Numbered from the stretch's first letter, positions 54,803 to 63,698 are shown. The stretch is DNA of 64,000 bases from Nitratireductor aestuarii (GCF_014641695.1 NZ_BMIF01000001.1:682001-746000); one strand, 5' to 3'. A program made the numbers and translations. The notes: generated by a model not told the origin, from the sequence alone.

Positions 54803-56038
54803 TCATGGTTCAATATGATGCCGACCATGTGCAACTGCCAACCCCTTGGGCTGCATTACCGTGCGCGGTCTGGGCGCGTCCTGCCCCAGCGCGGAGCATA
54901 GATCCGCAAGCGAGTTGAGACTGTGCACGGGACGGAGCTCATCCACATGCGGCAGCATGGCCTGCATGCCCCGCGCGCGCGGCTGGAACTCTGAATAGCG
55001 CAGCAGCGGATTGAGCCAGACGAGCCTGCGACAGGACTTGTGCAGTCGCTCCATCTCGCGGGAGAGTGTCTCGATATCGTCGCGCTCAAGCCCGTCGGTG
55101 ATGAGCAGCACCACAGCGCCCTGCCCCAATACGCGGCGCGACCAGAGCCGGTTGAACGTCCCGATTGCTTCGCCGATGCGCGTTCCGCCTGACCAGTCCT
55201 GCACCGCTGCCGCACAATCCGCCAGCGCTTCGTCAGGATCGCGGTGGCGAAGCTGGCGCGTGAGATTGGTCAGCCGCGTGCCGAACACGAAGCTGTGCAC
55301 CCTGCGCCGCTTTTCCGCCAGCGCATGCAGGAAGTGCAGGAAGATACGCGAGTACTGGCTCATGGAGCCCGAGATATCGGCGAGAATCACGAGCGGCGGA
55401 TGGATCTCGCGGGTGGAGCGGAAGCGCGGCAGGATGATGTCGCCGCCAGTCCTGAGGCCCGTCCTCATCATGGCGCGCGGATCGATGCGGCTCCCGCGTG
55501 GATCGGTGCGGAACCGGCGAGTCTTCACCATATCGCGCGGCATCACGAGCTCGGCCATCGCGCGCTGCGCGGCAATGATCTCGTCCGCCGACATCTGCGC
55601 AAAGTCCTTGGAGCGTAGAACTTCATTGGCCGAGAGACTGAAACGGGCGTCGATCTCGATCTCTTCCCACTTCGATCGGTCGTTTTCCTCCTGCCCCATC
55701 AGCGCATCACTCGCGCGCTTCTCGCCCGCCGCAGGCTTTTCCTTCTCCTTCGTTGCCGGAGCGACTGGAGACAGCATGGCGAGCAGTTTCTCGACAAGCC
55801 CGCGCGATTTCCAGAACATGTGGAAGGCCGAATCAAAGACCGTATGGTCCTCGTGGCGGTTCACCAGAACCGCGTGAAGCGTCCAGTAAAAGTCCTCTCT
55901 AGAGCTGATCCCCGCAGCCAGCACGGCAGAAACCGCATCGGCCACACTGCCGGGACCGACACGCAGCCCCGCCTTGCGCAGGGCGCGCGCGAAATAGACG
56001 ATGTTGTCGGCAAGTTTGCCGTTCGGGTCGGCCGCCAT
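54803..56038 (-). CDS. coxE: CoxE-like von Willebrand factor A protein
   Basis: A 411-residue protein of the CoxE family with a C-terminal VWA domain; the MIDAS metal site begins VILADISGSMSQYSR (DxSxS, about residue 228). The N-terminal part (FARALRKAGLRVGPG, then FYWTLHAVLVNRHED) is typical of CoxE. CoxE works with the AAA ATPase CoxD in building the active site of CO dehydrogenase. The ATG overlaps the moxR stop by one base (TGATG). Confidence 0.87.
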   Translation of the reverse strand: MAADPNGKLADNIVYFARALRKAGLRVGPGSVADAVSAVLAAGISSREDFYWTLHAVLVNRHEDHTVFDSAFHMFWKSRGLVEKLLAMLSPVAPATKEKEKPAAGEKRASDALMGQEENDRSKWEEIEIDARFSLSANEVLRSKDFAQMSADEIIAAQRAMAELVMPRDMVKTRRFRTDPRGSRIDPRAMMRTGLRTGGDIILPRFRSTREIHPPLVILADISGSMSQYSRIFLHFLHALAEKRRRVHSFVFGTRLTNLTRQLRHRDPDEALADCAAAVQDWSGGTRIGEAIGTFNRLWSRRVLGQGAVVLLITDGLERDDIETLSREMERLHKSCRRLVWLNPLLRYSEFQPRARGMQAMLPHVDELRPVHSLNSLADLCSALGQDAPRPRTVMQPKGLAVAHGRHHIEP

Positions 56039-56967
56039 CACCCCGCGTCCGCCAGCTCGGCCTTCACCTCGGAGAGAATACGTGCGCTCTCGCCCGACTG
56101 GATGCGCGCGATGTCATCCTGATACTTGAGCAGCACGCCCAGTGTGTCCGAGACGACTTCCGGATCGAGCGCCAGCTTGTCGAGTTCCGTCAGCGCCGTT
56201 GCCCAGTCGATGGATTCGGCCACGCCCGGCACCTTGAAAAGATCGATCTGGCGCAGTTTCTGGACGAAGGCGACCACCTCGCGCGAAAGTTGCGCATTGG
56301 CATCCGGAACCTTCCCCGAGACGATTTCCAGCTCGCGCTCAGCATTGGGATAATCGACCCAGTGATAGAGGCAGCGGCGCTTCAGTGCGTCGTGGATCTC
56401 GCGCGTTCGGTTGGTGGTGATGATGACGATGGGCGGTTCGGCAGCCTTGATGGTGCCAAGCTCCGGCACGGTCACCTGATAGTCCGACAGGATTTCGAGC
56501 AGGAACGCCTCGAAGGCTTCATCCGTGCGGTCGAGTTCATCGATGAGGAATACAGGCGCTTCGCCCGGAAGGCCGCTCAACGCTTCCAGCACCGGACGGC
56601 GGATCAGATACTTTTCGGAGAAGACGTTCTTCTCCATCGCATCTCGGTCGGCGATGCCCGACGCCTCGTCCATGCGGATCTCGATCATCTGCGCGGCATA
56701 GTTCCACTCGTAGACCGCCGAGGAAATGTCGAGACCTTCGTAACACTGCAACCGAATCAGCCGCCGTCCGAGCGTTTCGGAGAGAACCTTGGCGATCTCG
56801 GTCTTGCCGACGCCCGCCTCACCTTCGAGGAAGAGCGGCCGCTTCATCTTGAGGCTGAGGAAAAGAACCGTGGCCAACGCCCGGTCGCCTACGTAACCGC
56901 CGGATGCCAGCAGCTCCAGGGTTTCATCTATGCTTTGTGGTAGCACTCGCGCCGCTGTCGTCGTCAT
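56038..56967 (-). CDS. coxD: MoxR/CoxD-type AAA+ ATPase
   Basis: A 309-residue AAA+ chaperone of the MoxR class. Walker A is LEGEAGVGKTEIAKVL, Walker B is APVFLIDELDRTDEAFEAFL, and sensor 1 is PIVIITTNRTREIHDALKRR. MoxR proteins act with VWA partners, here the coupled CoxE-like gene, to mature metalloenzymes. No structural subunits of a CO dehydrogenase or other hydroxylase are present in the window. Confidence 0.88.
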   Translation of the reverse strand: MTTTAARVLPQSIDETLELLASGGYVGDRALATVLFLSLKMKRPLFLEGEAGVGKTEIAKVLSETLGRRLIRLQCYEGLDISSAVYEWNYAAQMIEIRMDEASGIADRDAMEKNVFSEKYLIRRPVLEALSGLPGEAPVFLIDELDRTDEAFEAFLLEILSDYQVTVPELGTIKAAEPPIVIITTNRTREIHDALKRRCLYHWVDYPNAERELEIVSGKVPDANAQLSREVVAFVQKLRQIDLFKVPGVAESIDWATALTELDKLALDPEVVSDTLGVLLKYQDDIARIQSGESARILSEVKAELADAG

Positions 56968-56982
56968 CCGGACCCCTGATCC

Positions 56983-57489
56983 TCATTCTGCCAGAACGCG
57001 GTATTTGCGGTCATGGTAAAGGAGCGGCTGCAACTTATCGCCTATGCGAATGCCTGTCACGCGTCCGAAATAGATCCGGTGCGTGGCCATGTCCTTCGCT
57101 TCCACAAGCTCGCAGTCGAGGACCGCGAGTGATCCCTTCAACACAGGCGAACCCGTCGAAAGCGTCTCCCATTCGCCATGCTCGAAGCGCTGTTCGTTGG
57201 GCACCCCCGTCATTCCGGAGTACACATCGGAGAGTTCGCGCTGGCCGGCGGAAAGCGTATTGAGCGCAAACACGCAGTTCTCGAGAAATGGCTCGTTATG
57301 CGGATTGAGCCTGTTCAGGCAGACGAGAATGGTGGGCGGTTGGTCTGACACAGAACAGGCTGCGATTGCCGTCACGCCCCGCTTTCCTGCCGCGCCATCG
57401 GTGGTGACGATGTGAACAGCCCCCGCGAAATGTGCCATCGCATCGCGGTAGTGCTGGGAAGAGATTTCGTTGGTCTTGAGCAAAGGCAA
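56983..57489 (-). CDS. Flavin reductase-family protein
   Basis: A 168-residue FMN-binding split-barrel protein: YRDAMAHFAGAVHIVTTDG, GVTAIAACSVSDQPPTILVC, LNRLNPHNEPFLENCVFALN and HRIYFGRVTGI. It reduces free flavin with NAD(P)H, usually for a two-component monooxygenase, none of which is adjacent. It is the first gene of the minus-strand cassette, 15 bases before moxR. The start is a TTG at 57489 or, better placed behind GAGGA, a TTG at 57483. Confidence 0.85.
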   Translation of the reverse strand: MPLLKTNEISSQHYRDAMAHFAGAVHIVTTDGAAGKRGVTAIAACSVSDQPPTILVCLNRLNPHNEPFLENCVFALNTLSAGQRELSDVYSGMTGVPNEQRFEHGEWETLSTGSPVLKGSLAVLDCELVEAKDMATHRIYFGRVTGIRIGDKLQPLLYHDRKYRVLAE

Positions 57490-57696
57490 TCCTCATTCGG
57501 AATCTAGATAGGTGCGGCCAGCTTTGTTGCAAGCGCCCGTGGTTCCGGTGGAGGAGCGTGGCACATCGGGTGGGCTAATCCTAGGCCGGACGTTTCGCTG
57601 CTCACGCGGGTTACACCGGAAAGTGGAAGCGCTAGGTTGTTGCACCGCAGCCTTACAGCCTTTACCAGTGAGGCAGAGTTAAGTGGGTGCGGCACG

Positions 57697-58779
57697 GTGC
57701 TGAGTTTCATACATCATTCGCTGCGTTGGGCGGGGTCAGCGCTATTGCTTTCAGCAATGGTGTCGGGCGCTCATGCGCAGGAGATCAGGATCGGGCTTGC
57801 GGCGCCACTCTCCGGCTCGTTCCAGCTTCTTGGCGAACAGTTCGTCAACGGCGCGCGCATGGCGGCGAAGGACGGCGACATCGAGCTGATCGAAGTCGAT
57901 GACGGCTGCACCGCGGAAGGCGGCGAACAAGCCGCCCATGTGATGGCGCAGGCCGACGTCTCCATGGTCATCGGCTTCCTCTGCACGCCTGCGATCGAAG
58001 CCGCGATGCCGGAGCTTACGAAAATCGGCCTTCCGGTTTTGACACCATTGCGTACGCCACGTCTCACCGATGCGCGGGTCCGCACCGGCTGGCCGATCTG
58101 GCGCTTGGGACCCCGCCTTGATGACGAGCCCAGGGCGGTTGCGCGTCTTCTTGTGCAGGCCTGGCGGAACAAGCACTTCGCCATCATCGATGACGGCACC
58201 ATCTATGGCCGCGAACTGGCCGAGAACCTGCGCGCCGAAGCAGAGCTCGCCCGGCTTGAGCCGGTTCTCTTTGATACATTCCGTCCCCAGATGGACAACC
58301 AGATCGGCCTCGTCGGCCGTCTGCGCCGGTCCGGCGCCACCCATGTATTCGTCGGCGGCGACCGTTATGACATGGCGATCATCGCCCGCGATGCCCGCAA
58401 GCTGAACTACGACGTGGTGCTGGCAGGAGGTGAGGCGCTGCGTTCGGAGGAAGACTCCATTCATCTGCCGGAGGGCGTGCTGATGGTGGGGCCACCGCTC
58501 TGGGAGAACCTCGCGTCTCCCGAGGTCCTGAACCAGTACAAGGAGGCTGGGATCGTCCCGGAAGGCTATACGATGCTGGGCCATGCTGCGGTGGATGTTG
58601 CGGCTGGCGCGATCCGCGCGGCGGAAGCAGCTGGCAAGCCGGTCGTAGACCAATTGCGGAATTTCAGCTTCGACACGGCCATCGGTCAGATACGCTTCAA
58701 CGCCAATGGCGATCTGACTGTGAACCCGTATCAGCTCTATGTCTACGACGGCACCGAATTCATTGAGGGGGGAAATTGA
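57697..58779 (+). CDS. Periplasmic substrate-binding protein (branched-chain amino acid ABC type)
   Basis: A 360-residue protein with a signal peptide (cut at AHA|QEIRIG) and the type I periplasmic-binding fold of LivJ-like receptors: IGLAAPLSGSFQLLGEQFVN, SMVIGFLCTPAIEAAMPEL and TDARVRTGWPIWRLGPR. No permease or ATPase gene is near, so it is an orphan receptor. It ends in TGATG with the peptidase gene, implying coupling. GTG 57697 is preferred over the TTG at 57637 because the signal peptide then begins normally. Confidence 0.82.
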   Translation: MLSFIHHSLRWAGSALLLSAMVSGAHAQEIRIGLAAPLSGSFQLLGEQFVNGARMAAKDGDIELIEVDDGCTAEGGEQAAHVMAQADVSMVIGFLCTPAIEAAMPELTKIGLPVLTPLRTPRLTDARVRTGWPIWRLGPRLDDEPRAVARLLVQAWRNKHFAIIDDGTIYGRELAENLRAEAELARLEPVLFDTFRPQMDNQIGLVGRLRRSGATHVFVGGDRYDMAIIARDARKLNYDVVLAGGEALRSEEDSIHLPEGVLMVGPPLWENLASPEVLNQYKEAGIVPEGYTMLGHAAVDVAAGAIRAAEAAGKPVVDQLRNFSFDTAIGQIRFNANGDLTVNPYQLYVYDGTEFIEGGN

Positions 58780-59789
58780 TGTTCAAGTCCGGTCCGCTCA
58801 ATCTCATCACCGATGTTGCAGGCCTGAAGGTCGGCAACGCGCAGGACCAGCGCCTGAAGTCGGGCGTCTCCGTCGTCGTATGTGAGGAACCGGCGGTGGC
58901 AGGCGTGCAGGTGCTGGGCGGCGCGCCGGGCACCCGCGAGACGGATCTTCTTGAACCTCACACGCTGGTGCAGGCTGTGAATGCCATCACGCTCTCCGGT
59001 GGTTCAGCCTTCGGGCTCGACGCTCCTTCGGGCGTCCAGGCGGCACTACGCGAGCAAGGCCTAGGCTTCACCGTAGCAGGCTACAATGTCCCGATCGTTC
59101 CCGGAGCCATCCTGTTCGACCTGCCCAACGGCGGCGACAAGGATTGGGGCCGCTATTCCCCCTATCGCGAGCTTGGCTACGAGGCAGCCATCAATGCAGC
59201 CACCGGCGCTTTCCCGCTCGGCACTATTGGTGCTGGAACCGGCGCGACTATCGTCGGCATGAAAGGGGGCTTGGGCTCCGCCTCGACGGTGCTGCCAAAC
59301 GGCATCACCATCGGGGCCCTGGTAGCCGTCAATGCGTTGGGCAGCGTGACTGTCGGCGATACGGACCATTTTTGGGCCGCACCCTTCGAGATCGGCGAGG
59401 AGTTCGGTGGCCTCGGCTGGCCCGCTCCGATCCCTGCCAACGCCCAGACTTTGCGCAGCAAGGCAACGCCTGCGATCGCCAACACGACCATCGCCATCAT
59501 CGCGACGGATGCCAAGCTCACCAAGGCGGAAGCCAAGCGCCTCGCAATCTCGGCCCACGACGGCTTCACCCGCGCAATCTGGCCGGCACACACACCGCTC
59601 GACGGTGACCTCGTCTTCAGCCTAGCGACCGGGCGGACCGAAAAAGTTCTGGATCAGGCGGACTATATCGAGCTTTACGCGGCGGCAGGCGCCACAATGG
59701 CGCGCGCCATCGCACGTGGCGTCTTCCATGCCACGCCTGAGGAACGCGATCTCGTTCCCACCTGGAGCGAGCGCCGTCAGCAGCGCTAG
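58779..59789 (+). CDS. P1-family N-terminal-nucleophile hydrolase (DmpA/NylC-like)
   Basis: A 336-residue P1-family peptidase, an autoprocessing Ntn-type hydrolase. GLKVGNAQDQRLKSGVSVVV and NAITLSGGSAFGLDAPSGV are family blocks. The expected self-cleavage point is Asn-Thr in AIANTTIAIIATDA (about residue 234), giving a Thr nucleophile as in the nylon-oligomer hydrolase NylC rather than the Ser of DmpA. GAGGGGGG precedes the ATG, which overlaps the receptor gene's stop. Likely activities are beta-aminopeptidase or amide hydrolysis. Confidence 0.87.
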   Translation: MFKSGPLNLITDVAGLKVGNAQDQRLKSGVSVVVCEEPAVAGVQVLGGAPGTRETDLLEPHTLVQAVNAITLSGGSAFGLDAPSGVQAALREQGLGFTVAGYNVPIVPGAILFDLPNGGDKDWGRYSPYRELGYEAAINAATGAFPLGTIGAGTGATIVGMKGGLGSASTVLPNGITIGALVAVNALGSVTVGDTDHFWAAPFEIGEEFGGLGWPAPIPANAQTLRSKATPAIANTTIAIIATDAKLTKAEAKRLAISAHDGFTRAIWPAHTPLDGDLVFSLATGRTEKVLDQADYIELYAAAGATMARAIARGVFHATPEERDLVPTWSERRQQR

Positions 59790-59850
59790 ACCGATATTTC
59801 CCCCTCGGCAAACCTGTGGCAAGGTTGATCAACTTACGGGAGAGTTCTCC

Positions 59851-60576
59851 ATGTCTATTGCACGCCTTGCCATTGCCGTAGCCCTGACCGCCCTCACCCT
59901 CACACCAGCCAGAAGCGGCGACACGGCCACGCTGGAAATCCTTGGCTTCAGCGAGGACGGCAAGATCTTCGCCTTCGAAGAGTATGGCGTGCAGGATGGC
60001 TCCGGCTTCCCCTACGCCAATCGCTTCTACATCGATACGCAGACGGACAAGTTCCTGCCCGACACGCCGGTCCGCGTGAGGCTTGATGACGAACAGGCAA
60101 CCATCGATGCCGTTCGCGACGAGGTGAAAACTAAAGCGCAATCAATCATTTCAGACGATATCCTGCGGCGGAACCAGGGTTATACGGTTGGCCTAAATCC
60201 GGTAACGGAACTGTCGACAGATCCCCACCGCATTACGGTCAACCCTCGTCCCGTCTTCCCTCCGATCGACGCACCGCTTGCGTTCACCCTCGAAGAGAAG
60301 GTGATGGACGCGCCGGAAAACTGCGAGCTGTTCGGCCCTCGGGTCGGCTTCCGCCTCCTGCGGATCGGCACAGAACCAGGCGCGGAGACACAGCTGCTCC
60401 ACGACGACAAGTCGGTTCCATCAAGCCGCGGCTGTCCGCTGGGCTACCAGCTGGCGGGTGTTCAGACATTTTATCCGGAAGGCGGAAACCCGGTCTATGC
60501 GGTGATCCTTGCGGTGCGCGCCGGAGGCTTCGAGGGCCCGGATCATCGCTATATCGCGGTCACCGGAAAGTACTAG
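59851..60576 (+). CDS. Secreted DUF2259 protein
   Basis: A 241-residue protein with a signal peptide (cut near ARS|GDTA). The family features are LEILGFSEDGKIFAFEEYGV near residue 28 and YANRFYIDTQTDKFLPDTPV, and the C-terminal FYPEGGNPVYAVILAV. DUF2259 proteins are periplasmic and uncharacterised. The frame opens earlier at 59716, but GGGAGAG precedes ATG 59851 and the signal peptide starts there. Confidence 0.8.
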   Translation: MSIARLAIAVALTALTLTPARSGDTATLEILGFSEDGKIFAFEEYGVQDGSGFPYANRFYIDTQTDKFLPDTPVRVRLDDEQATIDAVRDEVKTKAQSIISDDILRRNQGYTVGLNPVTELSTDPHRITVNPRPVFPPIDAPLAFTLEEKVMDAPENCELFGPRVGFRLLRIGTEPGAETQLLHDDKSVPSSRGCPLGYQLAGVQTFYPEGGNPVYAVILAVRAGGFEGPDHRYIAVTGKY

Positions 60577-60626
60577 TTTCACGGTAAAGCTGCCTTAGAT
60601 CACATCGTGCAGTTCAAATTGCGGTT

Positions 60627-60666
60627 CTGCCCTGTGGTTAGGAGGCCCGGCGCGTTGACAGGGCAG
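60627..60666 (+). promoter_or_regulatory. Nine-base inverted repeat over the purB promoter
   Basis: CTGCCCTGT at 60627-60635 and ACAGGGCAG at 60658-60666 are exact complements 22 bases apart. The second arm overlaps the perfect -35 hexamer TTGACA (60655-60660); TAAACC at 60677-60682 could be the -10. The layout suits a purine-responsive repressor site, but no known operator was matched. Confidence 0.55.
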
Positions 60667-60715
60667 CCCCGTCTGTTAAACCCCTGCCAACCCCTCACAA
60701 ACGGTAGGAAAGCCA

Positions 60716-62023
60716 ATGATCCCGCGCTACTCGCGTCCTGAAATGGCCGCAATCTGGTCGCCCGAGACCAGGTTCCGGATCTGGTTCGAAATCGAAGCTC
60801 ACGCCACTGACGCGCTCGCAGAACTTGGCGTGGTGCCGAAGGAAGCCGCCCGCGTCATCTGGGAAAAGGGTGGACCCGCCACCTTCGACATCGACCGCAT
60901 CGATGAGATCGAGCGCGAGACCAAGCACGACGTCATCGCCTTCCTGACGCATCTGTCCGAAATCGTTGGCCCGGAAGCCCGCTTCGTCCACCAGGGCATG
61001 ACCTCGTCGGACGTGCTCGACACCTGCCTCAGCATCCAGCTTGTGCGTGCGAGCGACATCCTTCTGAAGGACATGGACGCCCTGCTTGCTGCGATCAAGA
61101 AGCGCGCTTTCGAGCACAAGGACACCGTCACCATCGGGCGCAGCCACGGCATCCACGCCGAGCCGGTCACCTTCGGCATCAAGCTGGCTCAGGCCTATGC
61201 TGAATTTGCGCGTGGTCGGGAGCGTCTTGAGCGCGCCCGCGAAGAGATCGCCACCTGCGCCATCTCCGGCGCTGTTGGCACCTTCGCCAACATCGATCCG
61301 CGCGTTGAAGCACACGTTGCCGAGAAGATGGGCCTGAAGCCGGAGCCGGTCTCCACGCAGGTCATCCCGCGCGACCGTCACGCCATGTTCTTCGCGACGC
61401 TGGCCGTTATCGCCTCGTCGATCGAGCGCCTTGCGATCGAAGTGCGTCACCTGCAGCGCACCGAGGTTCTGGAAGCCGAAGAGTATTTCTCGCCGGGCCA
61501 GAAGGGCTCGTCGGCGATGCCGCACAAGCGCAATCCGGTTCTTTCGGAAAACCTGACGGGTCTCGCCCGCATGGTCCGCGCCTACGCCCTGCCCGCAATG
61601 GAGAACGTTGCCCTCTGGCACGAGCGCGACATCTCCCACTCCTCGGTCGAGCGCATGATCGGCCCAGACGCCACCGTGACGCTCGACTTCGCGCTCGCAC
61701 GCCTCACCGGTATGATCGACAAACTGGTGATCTACCCTGAGAACATGGAGAAGAACCTCAACAAGTTCCGGGGTCTCGTCCATTCCCAGCGCGTTCTGCT
61801 GGCGCTGACCCAGGCTGGTGTCAGCCGCGAGGATTCCTACCGTCTGGTGCAGAGAAACGCCATGAAGGTTTGGGAACAGGGCGCTGATTTCCTTGAGGAA
61901 CTGCTTGCAGACAAGGACGTCCGTGCAGCTCTCTCGGAAGAGGAAATCCGTGAGAAGTTCGACCTCGGCTACCACACCAAGCACGTCGACACGATCTTCA
62001 AGCGCGTCTTCGGCGAAGCATAA
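60716..62023 (+). CDS. purB: Adenylosuccinate lyase
   Basis: A 435-residue fumarase-superfamily enzyme acting twice in purine synthesis (SAICAR and adenylosuccinate cleavage). The signature loop is GSSAMPHKRNPVLSEN (about residue 264), with TSSDVLDTCLS and IGRSHGIHAEPVTFG carrying catalytic residues. AGGAAA lies six bases before the ATG. It stands alone with its own promoter and a palindromic repeat downstream. Confidence 0.96.
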   Translation: MIPRYSRPEMAAIWSPETRFRIWFEIEAHATDALAELGVVPKEAARVIWEKGGPATFDIDRIDEIERETKHDVIAFLTHLSEIVGPEARFVHQGMTSSDVLDTCLSIQLVRASDILLKDMDALLAAIKKRAFEHKDTVTIGRSHGIHAEPVTFGIKLAQAYAEFARGRERLERAREEIATCAISGAVGTFANIDPRVEAHVAEKMGLKPEPVSTQVIPRDRHAMFFATLAVIASSIERLAIEVRHLQRTEVLEAEEYFSPGQKGSSAMPHKRNPVLSENLTGLARMVRAYALPAMENVALWHERDISHSSVERMIGPDATVTLDFALARLTGMIDKLVIYPENMEKNLNKFRGLVHSQRVLLALTQAGVSREDSYRLVQRNAMKVWEQGADFLEELLADKDVRAALSEEEIREKFDLGYHTKHVDTIFKRVFGEA

Positions 62024-62044
62024 GACTGAGTTGCGTCTCCCCCA

Positions 62045-62132
62045 CCCCTTCATGGTGAGCTTGTCGAACCACGAAGGGGGGGGGAGCAGTGAAACAAGAC
62101 CCTCGTGCTTCGACAAGCTCAGCATGAGGGTC
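62045..62132. repeat. Double-hairpin palindromic repeat (REP/RPE-like) after purB
   Basis: Two stem-loops face each other. The left one (62045-62079) has CCCCTTC/GAAGGGG and TGGT/ACCA stems, and the right one (62098-62132) has ACCCTC/GAGGGT and TGCT/AGCA stems. Their loops, GAGCTTGTCGA and TCGACAAGCTC, are exact reverse complements. This core is a very common dispersed repeat in alphaproteobacterial genomes. Confidence 0.8.
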
Positions 62133-62155
62133 CTGTAGCCGGAGTTGAGTGAGGG

Positions 62156-62953
62156 CTACACGGTCCTGATGACCGTGCCCCAAGGATCTTCAAGCGTCTC
62201 GCCCGCCTTCTCGGCTGGTCCCTTCAGCGCAACCCAGGACAGTCCGCTACGGCCATTGTCGCGCCGTCCAGCGCCAGCGCTCTGCCAGGAGTTGGCGCCG
62301 ATGTGGTGGTGGTAGCCGCCCGTTGAGAGGAACACGGCCTGCACGCCGTAGTGGGCTGTAGTGTCAAAACCCATGGTCTCATTCCACCAACGCTCTGCCT
62401 CGGCGGGATTGCCCACGCGCAGGTGGACGTGGCCTACGACCGTACCCGCTGGAGCCTTGTCATAGGGCTGATCGCCGCCGGGCGTCTCGATAAGGTTGCG
62501 GATGTCCAGCGGCAGCGTCTTCATCTCCACTTCCCTGGATACCCATTGCCACTGGTCAGCCGGACGGTCGGAGTAGATCTCGATGCCGTTGCCCTCGGGG
62601 TCGGTCAGGTAGATCGCCTCGCTGACCAGATGATCGGACGCGCCATCAACCGGCAGGCGTTTCTGGATCGCGCGTTGCACCCAGCGGGCGAGATCTGCGC
62701 GCTCCGGAAACAGGAAGGCCGTGTGGAAGAGACCCGCGTCACGCGGATTGTCCGGCTTTAGGGCCTTGTCTTCCTCGATCGTCAGCAGCTTCTGGTCGCC
62801 AGCGCCGAGTACAGTTTCGCTAACACTGCGGGAAAGTTCTTCCAGCCCCAGCAACTCGCGATAATAGGAAGCAAGAGCGTCTGCGTCGCGGGCCTTCAGC
62901 CCCACGCCAGCGATGCTGACCGGGGTGGTCGCAGCAAAAGGCAGGTTTGTCAT
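62156..62953 (-). CDS. VOC-family dioxygenase-like protein (CatE type)
   Basis: A 265-residue protein of two vicinal-oxygen-chelate repeats. The first starts SIAGVGLKARDADALASYYR, and the second has VVGHVHLRVGNPAEAERWW and FLSTGGYHHHIGANSW. The latter block is typical of CatE-like catechol 2,3-dioxygenases of Bacillus and proteobacteria. Metal ligands are probably His in GHVHL, His in YHHHIG and a Glu, as in extradiol enzymes. Substrate unknown. It is divergent from the RBBP9-like hydrolase gene. Confidence 0.83.
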   Translation of the reverse strand: MTNLPFAATTPVSIAGVGLKARDADALASYYRELLGLEELSRSVSETVLGAGDQKLLTIEEDKALKPDNPRDAGLFHTAFLFPERADLARWVQRAIQKRLPVDGASDHLVSEAIYLTDPEGNGIEIYSDRPADQWQWVSREVEMKTLPLDIRNLIETPGGDQPYDKAPAGTVVGHVHLRVGNPAEAERWWNETMGFDTTAHYGVQAVFLSTGGYHHHIGANSWQSAGAGRRDNGRSGLSWVALKGPAEKAGETLEDPWGTVIRTV

Positions 62954-63064
62954 TTGGATAAGGCCTCCAGCCGAAATGGAGCGGGCCGTATGTTGATAAG
63001 CGACGCTCGTCTGATTTTCTCACCGTCATTTGTCGGTGTCGACCCTGTTGTGCAATACCTCCAA

Positions 63065-63089
63065 CCGGAACAACGTGTTCATCATCCGG
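63065..63089. repeat. Nested dyads between two divergent genes
   Basis: CCGGA (63065-63069) and TCCGG (63085-63089) enclose GAACA (63068-63072) and TGTTC (63076-63080). This lies between the VOC and hydrolase genes and may be an operator. Confidence 0.35.
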
Positions 63090-63149
63090 AAACAATGAGT
63101 GTGGATACCGCTGTTGCACCGCCGGGCAGAGGTGGGTAAAGCCGAAATC

Positions 63150-63698
63150 ATGAAAGCAAGAGACGCAGACATTCTCATCGTACCGGGTTACGGCAATTCC
63201 GGACCCGAACACTGGCAGACGCGCTGGCAGAACCGCATTCCGTCCGCGCGCCGGCTTGAGCAGCGCGACTGGCTGAAGCCTGTCCTGGAAGAATGGGTCG
63301 CCACGGTCGTTGCTGAGGCCAATGCAGCCGAAAAGCCGCTCGTACTCGTCGGCCATTCGCTCGCAGTTCCGACGATCATCCACGCCGTCCCGCACATCAC
63401 CGCGAAGATTGCCGGAGCCTTCCTGGTCGCTCCACCTGACGTGGCAGACCCGAATATCCGGCCGAAGCACTTCATGACCTTCGGCCCCTACCCGCGCGAA
63501 CGCCTGCCCTTCCCGACCATGCTCGTTGCAAGCCGGAACGACCATTACGGCGCATACGAGGTGGCGGAAGAACTGGCCGAAGCCTGGGGCGCGTTATTGA
63601 TGGATGCCGGCGAAGCCGGCCACATCAACACCGATGCGGGCTACGGTCCGTGGCCGGAGGGAAGCCTCGCCTTCGCTCACTTCATGGCGAAGCTATAA
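63150..63698 (+). CDS. RBBP9/YdeN-type serine hydrolase
   Basis: A 182-residue small alpha/beta hydrolase. The family start is ILIVPGYGNSGPEHWQTRWQ; the nucleophile is in LVLVGHSLAVPTIIH, the Asp in VASRNDHYG and the His in AGEAGHINTDAGYGPWPEG. Members cleave esters or amides of unknown physiology. ATG 63150 fits the family; the weak upstream ribosome site leaves the start slightly unsure. Confidence 0.87.
   Translation: MKARDADILIVPGYGNSGPEHWQTRWQNRIPSARRLEQRDWLKPVLEEWVATVVAEANAAEKPLVLVGHSLAVPTIIHAVPHITAKIAGAFLVAPPDVADPNIRPKHFMTFGPYPRERLPFPTMLVASRNDHYGAYEVAEELAEAWGALLMDAGEAGHINTDAGYGPWPEGSLAFAHFMAKL

Noticed and set aside
60695-62125. 476-codon frame opposite purB, reaching into the repeat element
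   Set aside because: Antisense shadow of purB.
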